NCBI RefSeq assembly: GCF_014486695.1
Contig: NZ_JACTAB010000001.1
Span: 124,001 to 188,000, forward strand
Direction of reading: 5' to 3'
Length of the DNA: 64,000 nt
Origin: Flavobacterium buctense
GTDB taxonomy: Bacteria; Bacteroidota; Bacteroidia; Flavobacteriales; Flavobacteriaceae
Shown: positions 36,699 through 46,700 of the stretch, piece by piece
How the letters are laid out: each line of letters begins with the position of its first letter
Position numbering within the stretch: the stretch's first letter is position 1
Program-made: the position numbers and the translations under genes
The notes under the pieces: generated by a model
Databases searched by the model: none
Told to the model about the DNA's origin: nothing
The model's input: only the letters and a program-made list of their open reading frames with translations

Positions 36699-37313
36699 TT
36701 ATTCTCCAAATATAATTTCAACAATATCACTGGCGAGACCAATCTCTACGTCGCCAATAACCCCGAAGGCACGGTATTCCCAATGCTCTGGTTTGTTGGG
36801 TTCTGCCAGTGTGGGATGGTGTTCAAAAGGACTTCTTGTAGCGCGGGACAAAAAGGTGAAAGTGGACGTGCCCTTTTGTCGCCTATAAATATTGATTCCA
36901 TCAACACCCATTTTTTTAAATCGGATGCGGACATTCCCTCCAAACAATTCACCTATGATGATAGGTTTATAGGTCGCGGCATTAAATTCGTCACCTGTAC
37001 TTATAATCCCTAAATCCTGCCCAATAGATTCGGTATAAGCCGGATTCACTTTGTGACGGGCAATGCCAAACCGCAATTCACCACCCTGAACACTAATCGT
37101 ATTGTCGCGGGTTTCCAAAGATGCTTTGTAAATGTTTTTTTGATTGTTTACCGCATTGACGGCATCGATAATAGCTTGGCAAAGTGCCTGCTCGTTAGCT
37201 ACTTCGGTCGGACTTAGACCTAAGGTTGTAGCATGGGTTGCAATTTTTTCTTGGTAATTCGTTGCCCAAACCACTAATAAGGATTCAGCCTGCGGGAAAA
37301 ATGAATTTTTCAT
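36699..37313 (-). CDS. Hypothetical protein with fibronectin-like C-terminal half
   Basis: A 204-residue protein without a signal peptide or membrane helix. Residues about 1-75 are helical. Residues about 120-204 look like a small beta-sandwich of the fibronectin III kind (VRIRFKKMGVDGINIYRRQ, FTFLSRATRSPFEHH, WEYRAFGVIGDVEIGLASDIVEI). Similar short proteins occur in Bacteroidota and other phyla, with no known function as far as I recall. It stands alone, convergent with the lipoprotein gene, and upstream of it is the repeat island at 37566-37866, so this locus may be accessory. Confidence 0.65.
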   Translation of the reverse strand: MKNSFFPQAESLLVVWATNYQEKIATHATTLGLSPTEVANEQALCQAIIDAVNAVNNQKNIYKASLETRDNTISVQGGELRFGIARHKVNPAYTESIGQDLGIISTGDEFNAATYKPIIIGELFGGNVRIRFKKMGVDGINIYRRQKGTSTFTFLSRATRSPFEHHPTLAEPNKPEHWEYRAFGVIGDVEIGLASDIVEIIFGE

Positions 37314-37565
37314 AATGTAAAAGTTTGATTAGAAACATTTTTATTACTCACTGACACCTATCCGTTTTTGGAAGGTTGTTTTGCCTTATGGATGTGTGTC
37401 AAGTAGTAGTGTTTCATGGAGTACCGATGGGGTTAAACTTTTATTATTGACTGTTCTCTTTATAGATAACGCAGAAAAATTTAAAATAGTATGCATGCCT
37501 ATAAAAATAAACGCCGTTCTCCATAAAATAAGCCCCTTGGCTAAAAAAAATGTTCCGAGTTTTCC

Positions 37566-37866
37566 AGCACGGCACCGGGCGAAGTCAGCACGGTGGTTTT
37601 TTAAATTGGTTCATCGCCGTGCTTAGTTAGTACGGTGGTTTTTTTGTGCGGCACGGTACTGTGCTCCTCTAGCTCGGAGGTTTAACTATTAGCGCTGCGC
37701 CGGGGAGGAATAGCGCGGTGGGATTTCGGGTTAGTTCGGTGGAATTAGCGCTGTTATTACAGCGAAAATCAATTCAATATGTTGTTTGCCTTTTATATCA
37801 TCCCTGACGGGATTTTAGGTAATGCGTATTTGATTTTCTACCCTTATTAAACCCTTAACGGGATTG
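37566..37866. repeat. Degenerate GC-rich repeat island (REP-like)
   Basis: Four copies of CGGTGG in related contexts (37591-37596, 37633-37638, 37716-37721, 37737-37742), most preceded by TAG or CAG and two bases and followed by T-rich DNA. Inverted repeats agcacggc/gccgtgct lie at 37566-37573 and 37616-37623, and hairpin cgctgt-tatt-acagcg at 37749-37764. Then two copies of CCCT-(g/ta)-ACGGGATT at 37802-37815 and 37852-37865, the first inside the palindrome atccc-tgac-gggat (37800-37813). Confidence 0.7.
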
Positions 37867-37885
37867 TTCGGATTTATTGTTCAAC

Positions 37886-37919
37886 AAAAAACCCCAAACA
37901 TTACTGCTTGGGGTTTTTT
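37886..37919 (-). terminator. Terminator after the OmpA-family gene
   Basis: Stem aaaaaccccaa/ttggggttttt around a 10-nt loop (arms about 37887-37897 and 37908-37918). On the minus strand it is followed by a T run. It lies 18 bp past the stop and probably ends the adhesin-SprF-OmpA transcript. Confidence 0.85.
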
Positions 37920-37936
37920 ATATAACGTGTAAATAA

Positions 37937-39805
37937 TTACTTGGTCACAATCAAGAACTCTGAACGTCTGTTTTGAGCGTGTTGTTCTTCGGTGCAGTCT
38001 TTACCACAATCTACTTTTGGCTCTAACTCACCCATTCCTTTAGCAGAAATTCTGTTGGCAGCAATGCCTTTAGAGATGATGTATTGCGCCGTTGATTTGG
38101 CTCTTCTGTCTGATAGTCTTTCGTTGTACTTATCGGTTCCTCTGTTATCTGTATGAGATTTAGCTAGGATAACCATTTTCTCATTGTTTTTCATCACTTG
38201 AACCAATTTGTCTAACTCGAACGCACCTTCTTGGGTGATGTTGCTCTTGTCGTATTCAAAATAGATTGGTTTTAAAACAATTTCAGTTTCCGTTACAATC
38301 ACATCAATTGGTTGTAAGGCTGCTGCCACTTTAGCTGATGGGCCTTTGCTTGGTGTTACCGCAAAAGTATTGCCTTCGTAACCGTCTTTAGAAGCTTGCA
38401 CTACATACGGTTTGTCACACTCTACTCTGTATTTAACCTCACCGCTTGCGTTTGACATTTCAGTAGCGATAACATTCTTTTTGTCATCCAAGATTGAAAC
38501 ACTAGCATTGGATAAAATCGCGCCTGTTTTAGCATCGGTTACTACCACCGTTACATCTACACCACAGATTGGACTAACCATTAAGATATCGTCGTTTCCA
38601 CCACGATTACTCGATAAGAACCCTACGTTTTTAGTGCCGTTAAAAGAGAATGCGAAATCGTCTTTCTCTGTATTGACCGGTGTGCCTAAATTGGTAGCTT
38701 CTCCACCTGATAAATCAATTTGGTATACGTCATAGCCGCCTAAACCTTGTTTACCGGCTGATGCGAAGTACAATGTTTTGTTATCGTCAGCTATGAATGG
38801 GAAACTTTCGTTGCCTTCCGTGTTTACTTTGTTTCCTAAGTTTTGTGGCTCTCCAAAAGAACCATCGGCATTCACCGCTACTTTCCAAATGTCAACACCA
38901 CCAATACTTCCGGGTCTGTTAGAAGAGAAGTACAATGTTTTGCCGTCTCTGCTAAGTGATGGGTTACTGTTGGAAAACGTTTTATCATTAAAAGGCAATT
39001 CTGTAAGCTCACCCCAAGAGTCTCCGCTTTTGGTAGCTTTAAACAAATACACCTGACTGAATCGGGCATTGTTCTTTTTGTCTTTCTCAAACTCTTTCTC
39101 TTTGTAGCTTTCACTGGCAAAATAAGCCGTATTCCCATCAGCACTGATTGTCACCGGACCATCATGCCATTTAGAATTTAAAGACGCTACAACGCCCGCA
39201 TTGGTAATAGTTCCATCGGTATTGTAATCGGCTTTGTAAATATCTAGGAAAGGCTCGTCTGTCCAACCGTAGTTTTTTCTGGCACCATTTCTGGCACTGG
39301 CAAAATACAAGCTGTTGTCATAAAGCACTGCTCCAAAATCAGACTTGTCGCTGCTAATGTCTGAAGACTTTACGTTGAACAATTTGGTTTTATCCAATAA
39401 TCTTGGAATATAGTTTGGATTTTCTTTGAAAGCTTTGGCTCTTTGGTCATTGGGTGCAGCCGAAGCAAACTTTTGCATTTGCTTGTTGGCTTCTTCGTAT
39501 TTTCCGCTGGCTTTGAGCATTTGTGCATAACGGTAGTAAGTCTCAGCATCCTGATTGGTTTCCGTAGCTTTAGCATACCATTTTACAGCTTCTGCCGAGT
39601 TGAACATATTGTAATTGGCATCGGCCAATTGTTTGTACACATAAGGGTCGGCTTTATCGTTCTCAACAAGTTTCAGATAAGCTTTAGCAGCATCGACATA
39701 CTCATATCTTGCGAATAGTTTGTCGGCAGCTTTGGTATCTTTATTTTGTGCCGAAAGCGAGAAACTTAGGGTTACAAAACTTAAGGCTATATATAGATTT
39801 TTCAT
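37937..39805 (-). CDS. OmpA-family outer-membrane protein with TPR and PD40 repeats (PorE-like)
   Basis: A 622-residue envelope protein: signal peptide (MKNLYIALSFVTLSFSLSAQ), N-terminal TPR-like helices (about 25-130), WD40/PD40-like beta-propeller repeats (about 165-400, for example SRDGKTLYFSSNRPGSIGGVDIW and DNKTLYFASAGKQGLGGYDVY), a carboxypeptidase-regulatory-like domain (about 410-490) and a C-terminal OmpA domain with the peptidoglycan-binding HTDNRGTDKYNERLSDRRA segment. This domain order matches PorE of the T9SS, which links the outer-membrane machine to peptidoglycan, but paralogues exist in most Flavobacterium genomes. It is last in the adhesin-SprF-OmpA cluster. Confidence 0.9.
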   Translation of the reverse strand: MKNLYIALSFVTLSFSLSAQNKDTKAADKLFARYEYVDAAKAYLKLVENDKADPYVYKQLADANYNMFNSAEAVKWYAKATETNQDAETYYRYAQMLKASGKYEEANKQMQKFASAAPNDQRAKAFKENPNYIPRLLDKTKLFNVKSSDISSDKSDFGAVLYDNSLYFASARNGARKNYGWTDEPFLDIYKADYNTDGTITNAGVVASLNSKWHDGPVTISADGNTAYFASESYKEKEFEKDKKNNARFSQVYLFKATKSGDSWGELTELPFNDKTFSNSNPSLSRDGKTLYFSSNRPGSIGGVDIWKVAVNADGSFGEPQNLGNKVNTEGNESFPFIADDNKTLYFASAGKQGLGGYDVYQIDLSGGEATNLGTPVNTEKDDFAFSFNGTKNVGFLSSNRGGNDDILMVSPICGVDVTVVVTDAKTGAILSNASVSILDDKKNVIATEMSNASGEVKYRVECDKPYVVQASKDGYEGNTFAVTPSKGPSAKVAAALQPIDVIVTETEIVLKPIYFEYDKSNITQEGAFELDKLVQVMKNNEKMVILAKSHTDNRGTDKYNERLSDRRAKSTAQYIISKGIAANRISAKGMGELEPKVDCGKDCTEEQHAQNRRSEFLIVTK

Positions 39806-39825
39806 TTTTTAGGTGTCTTTACAGG

Positions 39826-40743
39826 TTAGAAATATCTTGGTGAACGGGATACTTTTTTCGGGAAGTTCAAATCAAACAATATCATCACCTCGTGAGAAGA
39901 TGGCGTCACGGTATTCAAATCTGAAACAATATGGTCGTAAGCGTACCCAATTCTTAAACTAGGGGTAACCGCAAAATTAACCATAGCTCCGAAAGAGTCT
40001 TCTACTCTATAAGTGGCTCCTAATTCTAACTTATCATAAAGCATAAAATTGGTAGATACATCAAAAGATGTTGGCGCATTAAGCGAGGATTTAATCATCG
40101 CAAAAGGTTTGAATTTCAAATTCGGATTCAAATCAAATACATAACCTCCGGTTAAGAAATAGTGCAATTCTTCGGTTCCGTATTGTCTTCCGTCAAAATC
40201 TAAATATTTTGTCTTTAACATATTCGGCACAGAGAAAGCCACGTAATACTTATCGGTGTAATAGAAAACCCCGGAACCAACGTTTAAAAACGTTTTGTTA
40301 GGATTGCCTGAACCAAAAACATCATCATTTAAATCCGGTAAGGTTGGATAGATGGTGTTGAAATCAATCTTATGCATTGTTACCCCAGCTTTCATACCAA
40401 AAGCCAAACGGTGTTCACCACCTAAGTTTAAGGTATAAGAAAAGTCGGCGTAGAAATTGTTTTCTTCCACCGGTCCAATCTTATCGGAGATGACTGAAAG
40501 TCCTAATCCAACGTTTCTTCCCACGGGGCTGTGGATGAAAAATGTTCCCGTTGTAGGCGCATCTTCTATCTCAACCCATTGCTTGCGATAAAGAAATCCG
40601 CCGGAAACTGCTTCTTTAGAACCGGCATAGGCCGGGTTCATCACACTCATGTTGTACATGTACTGAGTGTAATGAGGATCTTGCTGTGCTCTTAACTCTG
40701 TTACTGATAAAGCTAATATTGCAATGAAATATAGTTTCTTCAT
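39826..40743 (-). CDS. PorP/SprF-family T9SS membrane protein
   Basis: A 305-residue outer-membrane barrel. The ATG at 40741-40743 gives a good signal peptide (MKKLYFIAILALSVTELRAQ); the open frame extends upstream into the adhesin's end and is not used. The mature start QQDPHYTQYMYNMSVMNPAYAGS is the family hallmark, followed by FLYRKQWVEIEDAP. The protein ends in Phe. SprF-type proteins are needed to secrete or anchor a partner adhesin with a type B sorting domain. That partner is evidently the 2222-residue protein encoded directly upstream. Confidence 0.94.
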   Translation of the reverse strand: MKKLYFIAILALSVTELRAQQDPHYTQYMYNMSVMNPAYAGSKEAVSGGFLYRKQWVEIEDAPTTGTFFIHSPVGRNVGLGLSVISDKIGPVEENNFYADFSYTLNLGGEHRLAFGMKAGVTMHKIDFNTIYPTLPDLNDDVFGSGNPNKTFLNVGSGVFYYTDKYYVAFSVPNMLKTKYLDFDGRQYGTEELHYFLTGGYVFDLNPNLKFKPFAMIKSSLNAPTSFDVSTNFMLYDKLELGATYRVEDSFGAMVNFAVTPSLRIGYAYDHIVSDLNTVTPSSHEVMILFDLNFPKKVSRSPRYF

Positions 40744-40781
40744 TTTGTTTTGTTTTATTTTGAATGCAAATTGATATTGTC

Positions 40782-43700
40782 CTATTGTGCTCTGTTGATG
40801 TAAATCCAACCTGTTCTGTTCTCCCCATTATCTCTTTCAATAACGAAATAATAAGTTCCATCAGGAAGTTCATCACCATCATCAGATTGTCCTTTCCATT
40901 GGTCAGTATAATTGCCTTTGCTATATACTTTCATACCATATCTGTTGAAAATGGATAAATTTTTCACATTAAATCCTCTAAGATCGAATGAATCATTTAA
41001 TCCATCATTGTTGGCAGAAATACCTTTTTGAATTACACAAGTAATGGCATCTACGATAATAGAACTAGAACTTGGACATCCGTTAGAAGTAACTGTAACC
41101 GTGTAAGTATCCGGTTGCGTAACAACAATGTTTTGCGTATTTCCAACATTTGCACCTGAACTATTTTCCCAAGTGTAAGTTACATTTGAATCAAATGCCC
41201 CTTGAGTTGCAGAAACCGTCAATACAAACTCTACACCCTCACAATCACCAGTCACACTAATTTCGACCGGTGCAGCAATAACAACTTGTGCCGTACTTGA
41301 ACTTGCCACTTGACAGGTTGATGCATTAGCCGCTACTGTGTAAGTTACTGTATAAGTTCCCGGTGTACTTGGTAGCGTGATTTCACCAGTAGTGCCATTG
41401 ATATTAAGTCCGGCTGTTGAAGAATAAACTCCACCTGCTGTAAATCCAACTCCGGTTATAGGAGTAAGATTTGGATCACTATTACAAACCGGTGATGTAT
41501 AACTGAAAGTTGTATCAGGAGTAATTACAGGATTTATTGTAATCTCAAAAGTAGAACTTCCGGCTATTTGACAAACTGTCGGGCTTGAATCAGCATTCAC
41601 AATGTAAGTCACAGTGTAAGTGCCTGCTGTTGAATTAGCTAAATTAATAACTCCGGTAGTTGCATTAATATCTAAACCTGTCGTTGAAGAAAAAGTTCCT
41701 CCAGAAGTAAAACCAGTTGCCGTTGTAGGCGTTGGATTTGTTCCATTTTTACAAACCGGTGTCGTATAAGTAAATCCTGTAACAGGAGTAATCACCGGAT
41801 TAATTACAATGGTAAATGTTGAACTTCCTGCTTGTGTACAAGTTAACGGATTATCCGCTACAGCATAAGTAACTACATAAGTTGCCGCAGTTGAATTGGC
41901 TAAGTTAATGACACCTGTAGATGGATTAATATCTAAACCAGCTGTTGAAGTAAAAGTACCACCAGTAGTAAACCCAGCTGCTGATGTATCAGGGACAGGA
42001 TTAGTTGTTCCATTTTGACAAACAGGAGTAGTTGGATAACTAAACGTTGTTACTGGTGAATTCTGTGTCACTATGGTCAAAGTAACAGTAACTGGTAGCG
42101 ATAAACATCCAGTAGCTAAATCAAGTACCGTAACAGTATGGTCACCTGGAGCAACATTACTGAAAGTAGTACTAGATTGGAATGTTCCGTTATCAAGACT
42201 ATACTGGTATCCTGAGGTAGGCAAAGAATAGCTTCCTATATTAGTATAATCCTCTGGATCAGTTGTTGTCCAATCAGCAGCATTCCACGTTGTACTAGGA
42301 ACCGTTGCTGTATTGTTTCTTCTGTACGTATAACCCGGTTGATTAAGCGGTGTGAATGAAGTACCATCTATTCTTCCCCAAACGTCGATGTCAACATTGG
42401 CTAAAGTAGACAATCTTATGTTGTCATCATTATTAACTCCGGTACACAAATCAAAAACAAGATTTGGCACAACACTACCTTGGTTAGTAGCACTTCCAAC
42501 AGCAACTACGAAGGTGCTATTGGTATTTAAAATACCTGACAACACATTATCACAAGAGGATGTTACTGTTGTCAAACCATTGTTAAATGTTCTCAACTTG
42601 TAATTGCTTAAGTCTATTGCATTTCCTGTTCCATTATAAATCTCTATGTACGTTAATGCACCAGTAGTAGCATCTGTAACTTCAGAAATAAACAAATTAG
42701 AAGGCAAACCGGTTGGAGCGCCTATTGGAGCTGTCACTTCAATTGTACCGGTCTGAACAGCACAAGTTGGCTGAGTAACATTAAGCGTTGGAGCTGTTGC
42801 AGAATTAATAGTGACTGTAAATGACTTTTCATCTGTACAATTACCATTCGCTGCATAAATATAAACCGTTTGTGATGTAGAAATTGGAATGTTACTATCT
42901 ATAGGAGAAATACCTCCTGATTGTGCAAAATAGTTACCAACAGTTAAAGCAGGTAATGTGTATGTATTACAAACCGAAACAGGAGCCGGTTGAACTATTA
43001 ATGGTGAAGCAATAATTTCAACTACTGCAGTTGGATTACTAGTTACACATACACCAGCACCTGGTAAAGCATATGTAACTGTGTATACTCCTGGAGCACT
43101 CAAACTAGGATTAATAGCCCCTGTATTGGCGTCAATGTATAATCCACCATTAGGACTTGCCGAATAAGAACCTCCTACAGAACCTGTAAATGTAACATTT
43201 TGTAAAGCTGTAATGCTTTTACAAAAAGAGGCTGCCGAATAAGCTATAGTAGCAGCTGTTGGCTCAGTAATATTGATAGTGAAAGTTTTAATTTTTTCAC
43301 CACAACTTACTGTTGCCGCCACTGTGTTAGTAATTACATAATTACCTGGTGCACTCGCTTGAAGATCAATTTCTCCGGTTGCTGTATTAACAAAAACTAA
43401 TCCAGGAACAATTGTCGATGAGAACACCCCTGCTACAGAACTAGCTGCAATAACCGGGATAGGATTAGGTGCTCCCAATTCTTTACAGTAAGAAACCGGT
43501 GAGTAACTAAAGTTAGCATCTGGACAACAAAGTGTTGATCCTGCTCCAGGAGTAGATGCATTCGTTTGCGTTAGGTTGATGTAACCCGCTTGATTAGAGA
43601 AATTAGTAATTAATACTATATAATATTGCCCTGCAACTGCGTTGGTTATATTAAAATTCTCAGTAGGTGCAGCAGAATAACTACAACCTGTTTGTTGGGT

Positions 43701-46700
43701 CACCGGAACTCCAATTCCAGGAGGCGCAAATGGTGCTGAAGTACCAATAAAAGTACAAGCCGCTTCCTGACTGGTAAATGGTCCCCATGCTGCATAGTCA
43801 ACATCAATATTAGGAGCACCACCAATGGTTGATGATTGCGTCAACAAGAAATTGATTGGTCCCGATGTAGCGACTTGAATAGTAAAATAAGCCGGGTTTG
43901 GTGAAGTAAATAAACAACCAATAGTCCCTAAACTAGTAACACCTGTTGTATTGGCATAGTTTGTTAAACTACAAACTGTTGAAGCTGTAGGACAGGTGGA
44001 AGGGGTTGATATACATAAATTAAATGTAGTAGATTGAGCCGTAGCAGAATTTGAGTAAACTCTTATGTAGTAGGTATTCCCTACTGTCAAATCATTTAAT
44101 ACTCCTGCCAAAGCATTGGCTGCACTACAAAAGAATTGAGTCAAAGTACCACATTGTCCTGAGTAAACAGCAAAATTTAAATTGGTACTAGTTCCAACAA
44201 CATTTTGTAAAGCAACATTTAAATATGGATTAGTGGCAATGAATTGAAACCAAACATCATCATCAGCTGTTCCTATACAAGGAGCAATGGCAGGTAATGG
44301 CGATGCAGTGGCACCAGCTATTGATCCCGGTGTTACTTGTTGACAAACTGCTGAACCGTTTACCGGGGCAAAGATAGCTCCATCACAATTGTCATTAGAC
44401 AATAAAGTATTAAAGTTAAATCCATTAGACAAAGCACTTTCTCCTTCGTCTGGACAATTAGATCTTACATAAAAAGTATATTGTGTTCCAGGATTTAATC
44501 CGGTTACAAGAGCCGGATTAGCGGACACTGTAAAGAATCCAGGATCAGTTGGAAGTGGCACCGGTGATCCTAATGGCACGATGATAATATCCCAAGAAGT
44601 CACTAGTGGATTCAACTCTGTCCATCCTAATGATGCAGAAGTTGTTGTAATATTTGTTGCCGTTAAGGCTGTTGGTTTTGGACAGTTTGGTGCGGCTCCA
44701 CAAGTAACACTTGCAACCCAACCAGCTCTGTTAACAGAACCATCGCTTCTGAATCTGAAAGTCAAACATCCATCTATGCCGGATGCAGTAAATGGTCCGG
44801 GAATAGTAGTTCCCCAATATCCCCCAGGTAATCCACCTGGCACATTACCTGCACCATTGGTGCTGGCAATTTGAGGTGAAGTGATACCAGGTCCGTCAAA
44901 AACGTACAAAGCATCCCAGTTATTTTCAGTATCAAAAGCAGAGAAAGTAACCGTTACCACTTGACCGGGTGGCGGACAAATTGTTACCGTAGAATCTTCA
45001 CCATTTGCGTAGTTTGCACCAGGCCCTCCGGGATCTGTAAAAGTTCCACCACATACCGGTGGAGCAACTTGAGTACAGAAAGTAGCCGGACCAGTCCAAG
45101 GACTAAGATCATTACCGGGACATACCGCTCTTATATATATATCATAACAAGTGGCAGGAGATAAATTAGTTAAAGTGTAAGGACTTCCGCCAGTTATATC
45201 AATAAATCCTGTAGAACCGGCTGTTGGTGCAGGAGAACCGGTTGGCAAAGCTAATACTTGCCAAGCAGTCTCTGTATTTCCGTTAACCCAACTGATTGTA
45301 GCAGAAGTTGATAAAACATCCGATGAAGTCAACAAGGTTGGCTCAGGACAAGTTGGTAAATCTTCTATGATTACATTATCTATATAGATTCTCCATCCGT
45401 CCAAACCTCCGGCAGGGACATGCCATGCAATATTAACCGGTCCGGTATACCCTACTAAACTTACAATTCTTTGCACATAAGTGGTATTGTTATAAGAAGC
45501 CAGTGGAATTAAAGTAGTAGTAAAATCAGCAGGAGTTGGTCCGTTAGTGGACAACATCACTCTAAAATCATTTGGTTCACCTGCAGATTGAACTCTGTAA
45601 TGAAATTTTAGTCTTTGGTTTCCTGTTAAGACAATTTGAGGAGATATTAACCAGTCATTATTTGCACCTGAGTTAAAATCTGTATTAATGTTTGCACATT
45701 GATCTCCTTCAAAAGGAGCTGTAGCATAATTCATATTCCATGAATCTGTATCAGCATTCACATTTAAAACAGTCCAACAGTTTTCAGTTGGTGATCCTGT
45801 ATTAAAACCTTCTTGAAACGGAACAGTAAATGTGTCACATAAAGTATTAAACACAAAAGGACCTGCCCATGCACTGAATGTTCCATTACCACAATCTGCT
45901 CTTACGTAAAATCTATAAGTAGTATTAACTGTAAGACCACCTACTGGATTTAACACATTACTACTTGTCTGTACTCCAGCACCAGTAGGTATTGGAGCAG
46001 CCACTGGTTGAATATCATATTCCCATGATGTAGCGCCTCCTGGATTAGCCCAAGTTAAATTGGCAGAAGTTTGAGTTAAACTACCTACAGCCAATGTGGT
46101 TGGAGGTGGACAGTTTACAGTTTGTATTGTTAAAGTATAAGCAGTCGTTTGAGGAGCCGCCCAAGTAGAAATTACTATATAATAAGTTGAACCGGCAACT
46201 ACCGGCAAATCAAAAGTTCTTACTGTTGTTCCACCATTAGCAACACCCGCTAAACAGTTAATTCCGATATCTGCACAACTTGCGTAAGCAAAAACTCCCG
46301 AAAAAGTACCCGTAGGCGTCATAGTTACATTAATAACCCCCGAAGTAGCAGCAGTGTAAGAGTAAACAACATCATTCCCGTTCAAATAATTGTTAGCAGA
46401 GCCACAACCAGCAGCGCCTCCAGGCGTGCCTTCCAGTGGAGCAGCATCTCCATAATTTGCAGTTGTATCAGTTGTATTGTAAGGTAATGCAGGAATAACT
46501 ATTGGTGCGGCACAACTGAATCCCGGCGACGTCGTTGAAAAGTTAAATGGTCCGACCCAATTACTGTTAGCCCCATTAGTACATCTTGCTCTAACGTAAT
46601 ATTTATAGGCCGTACTTGGTGTAAACAAAGTTCCTGTAGCTGTTGCTGTAGCAACATATGGTAAAGCTCCATTATAGATTACACCTACACCGGTTGGAGT

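Larger units (their letters stand above)
37314..37936. other. Long non-coding gap containing a repeat island
   Basis: About 620 bp without a convincing gene. One 81-codon plus-strand open frame (37381-37626) lacks any family signal, and its reading frame runs into the repeats, so I do not call it. The right half is visibly richer in GC than the surroundings and full of short repeats (see 37566-37866), and it ends with the terminator of the OmpA-family gene. Confidence 0.6.

Noticed and set aside
37381..37626. 81-codon plus-strand open frame in the repeat island
   Set aside because: It starts at a non-ATG codon, has no domain or compositional sign of coding, and its end is built of the CGGTGG repeats.
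41265..42060. Regular repeats suggestive of a CRISPR array
   Set aside because: The period is about 255-265 nt, the repeats are coding and in frame, and they translate to Ig-like domains; there are no short spacers or cas genes.
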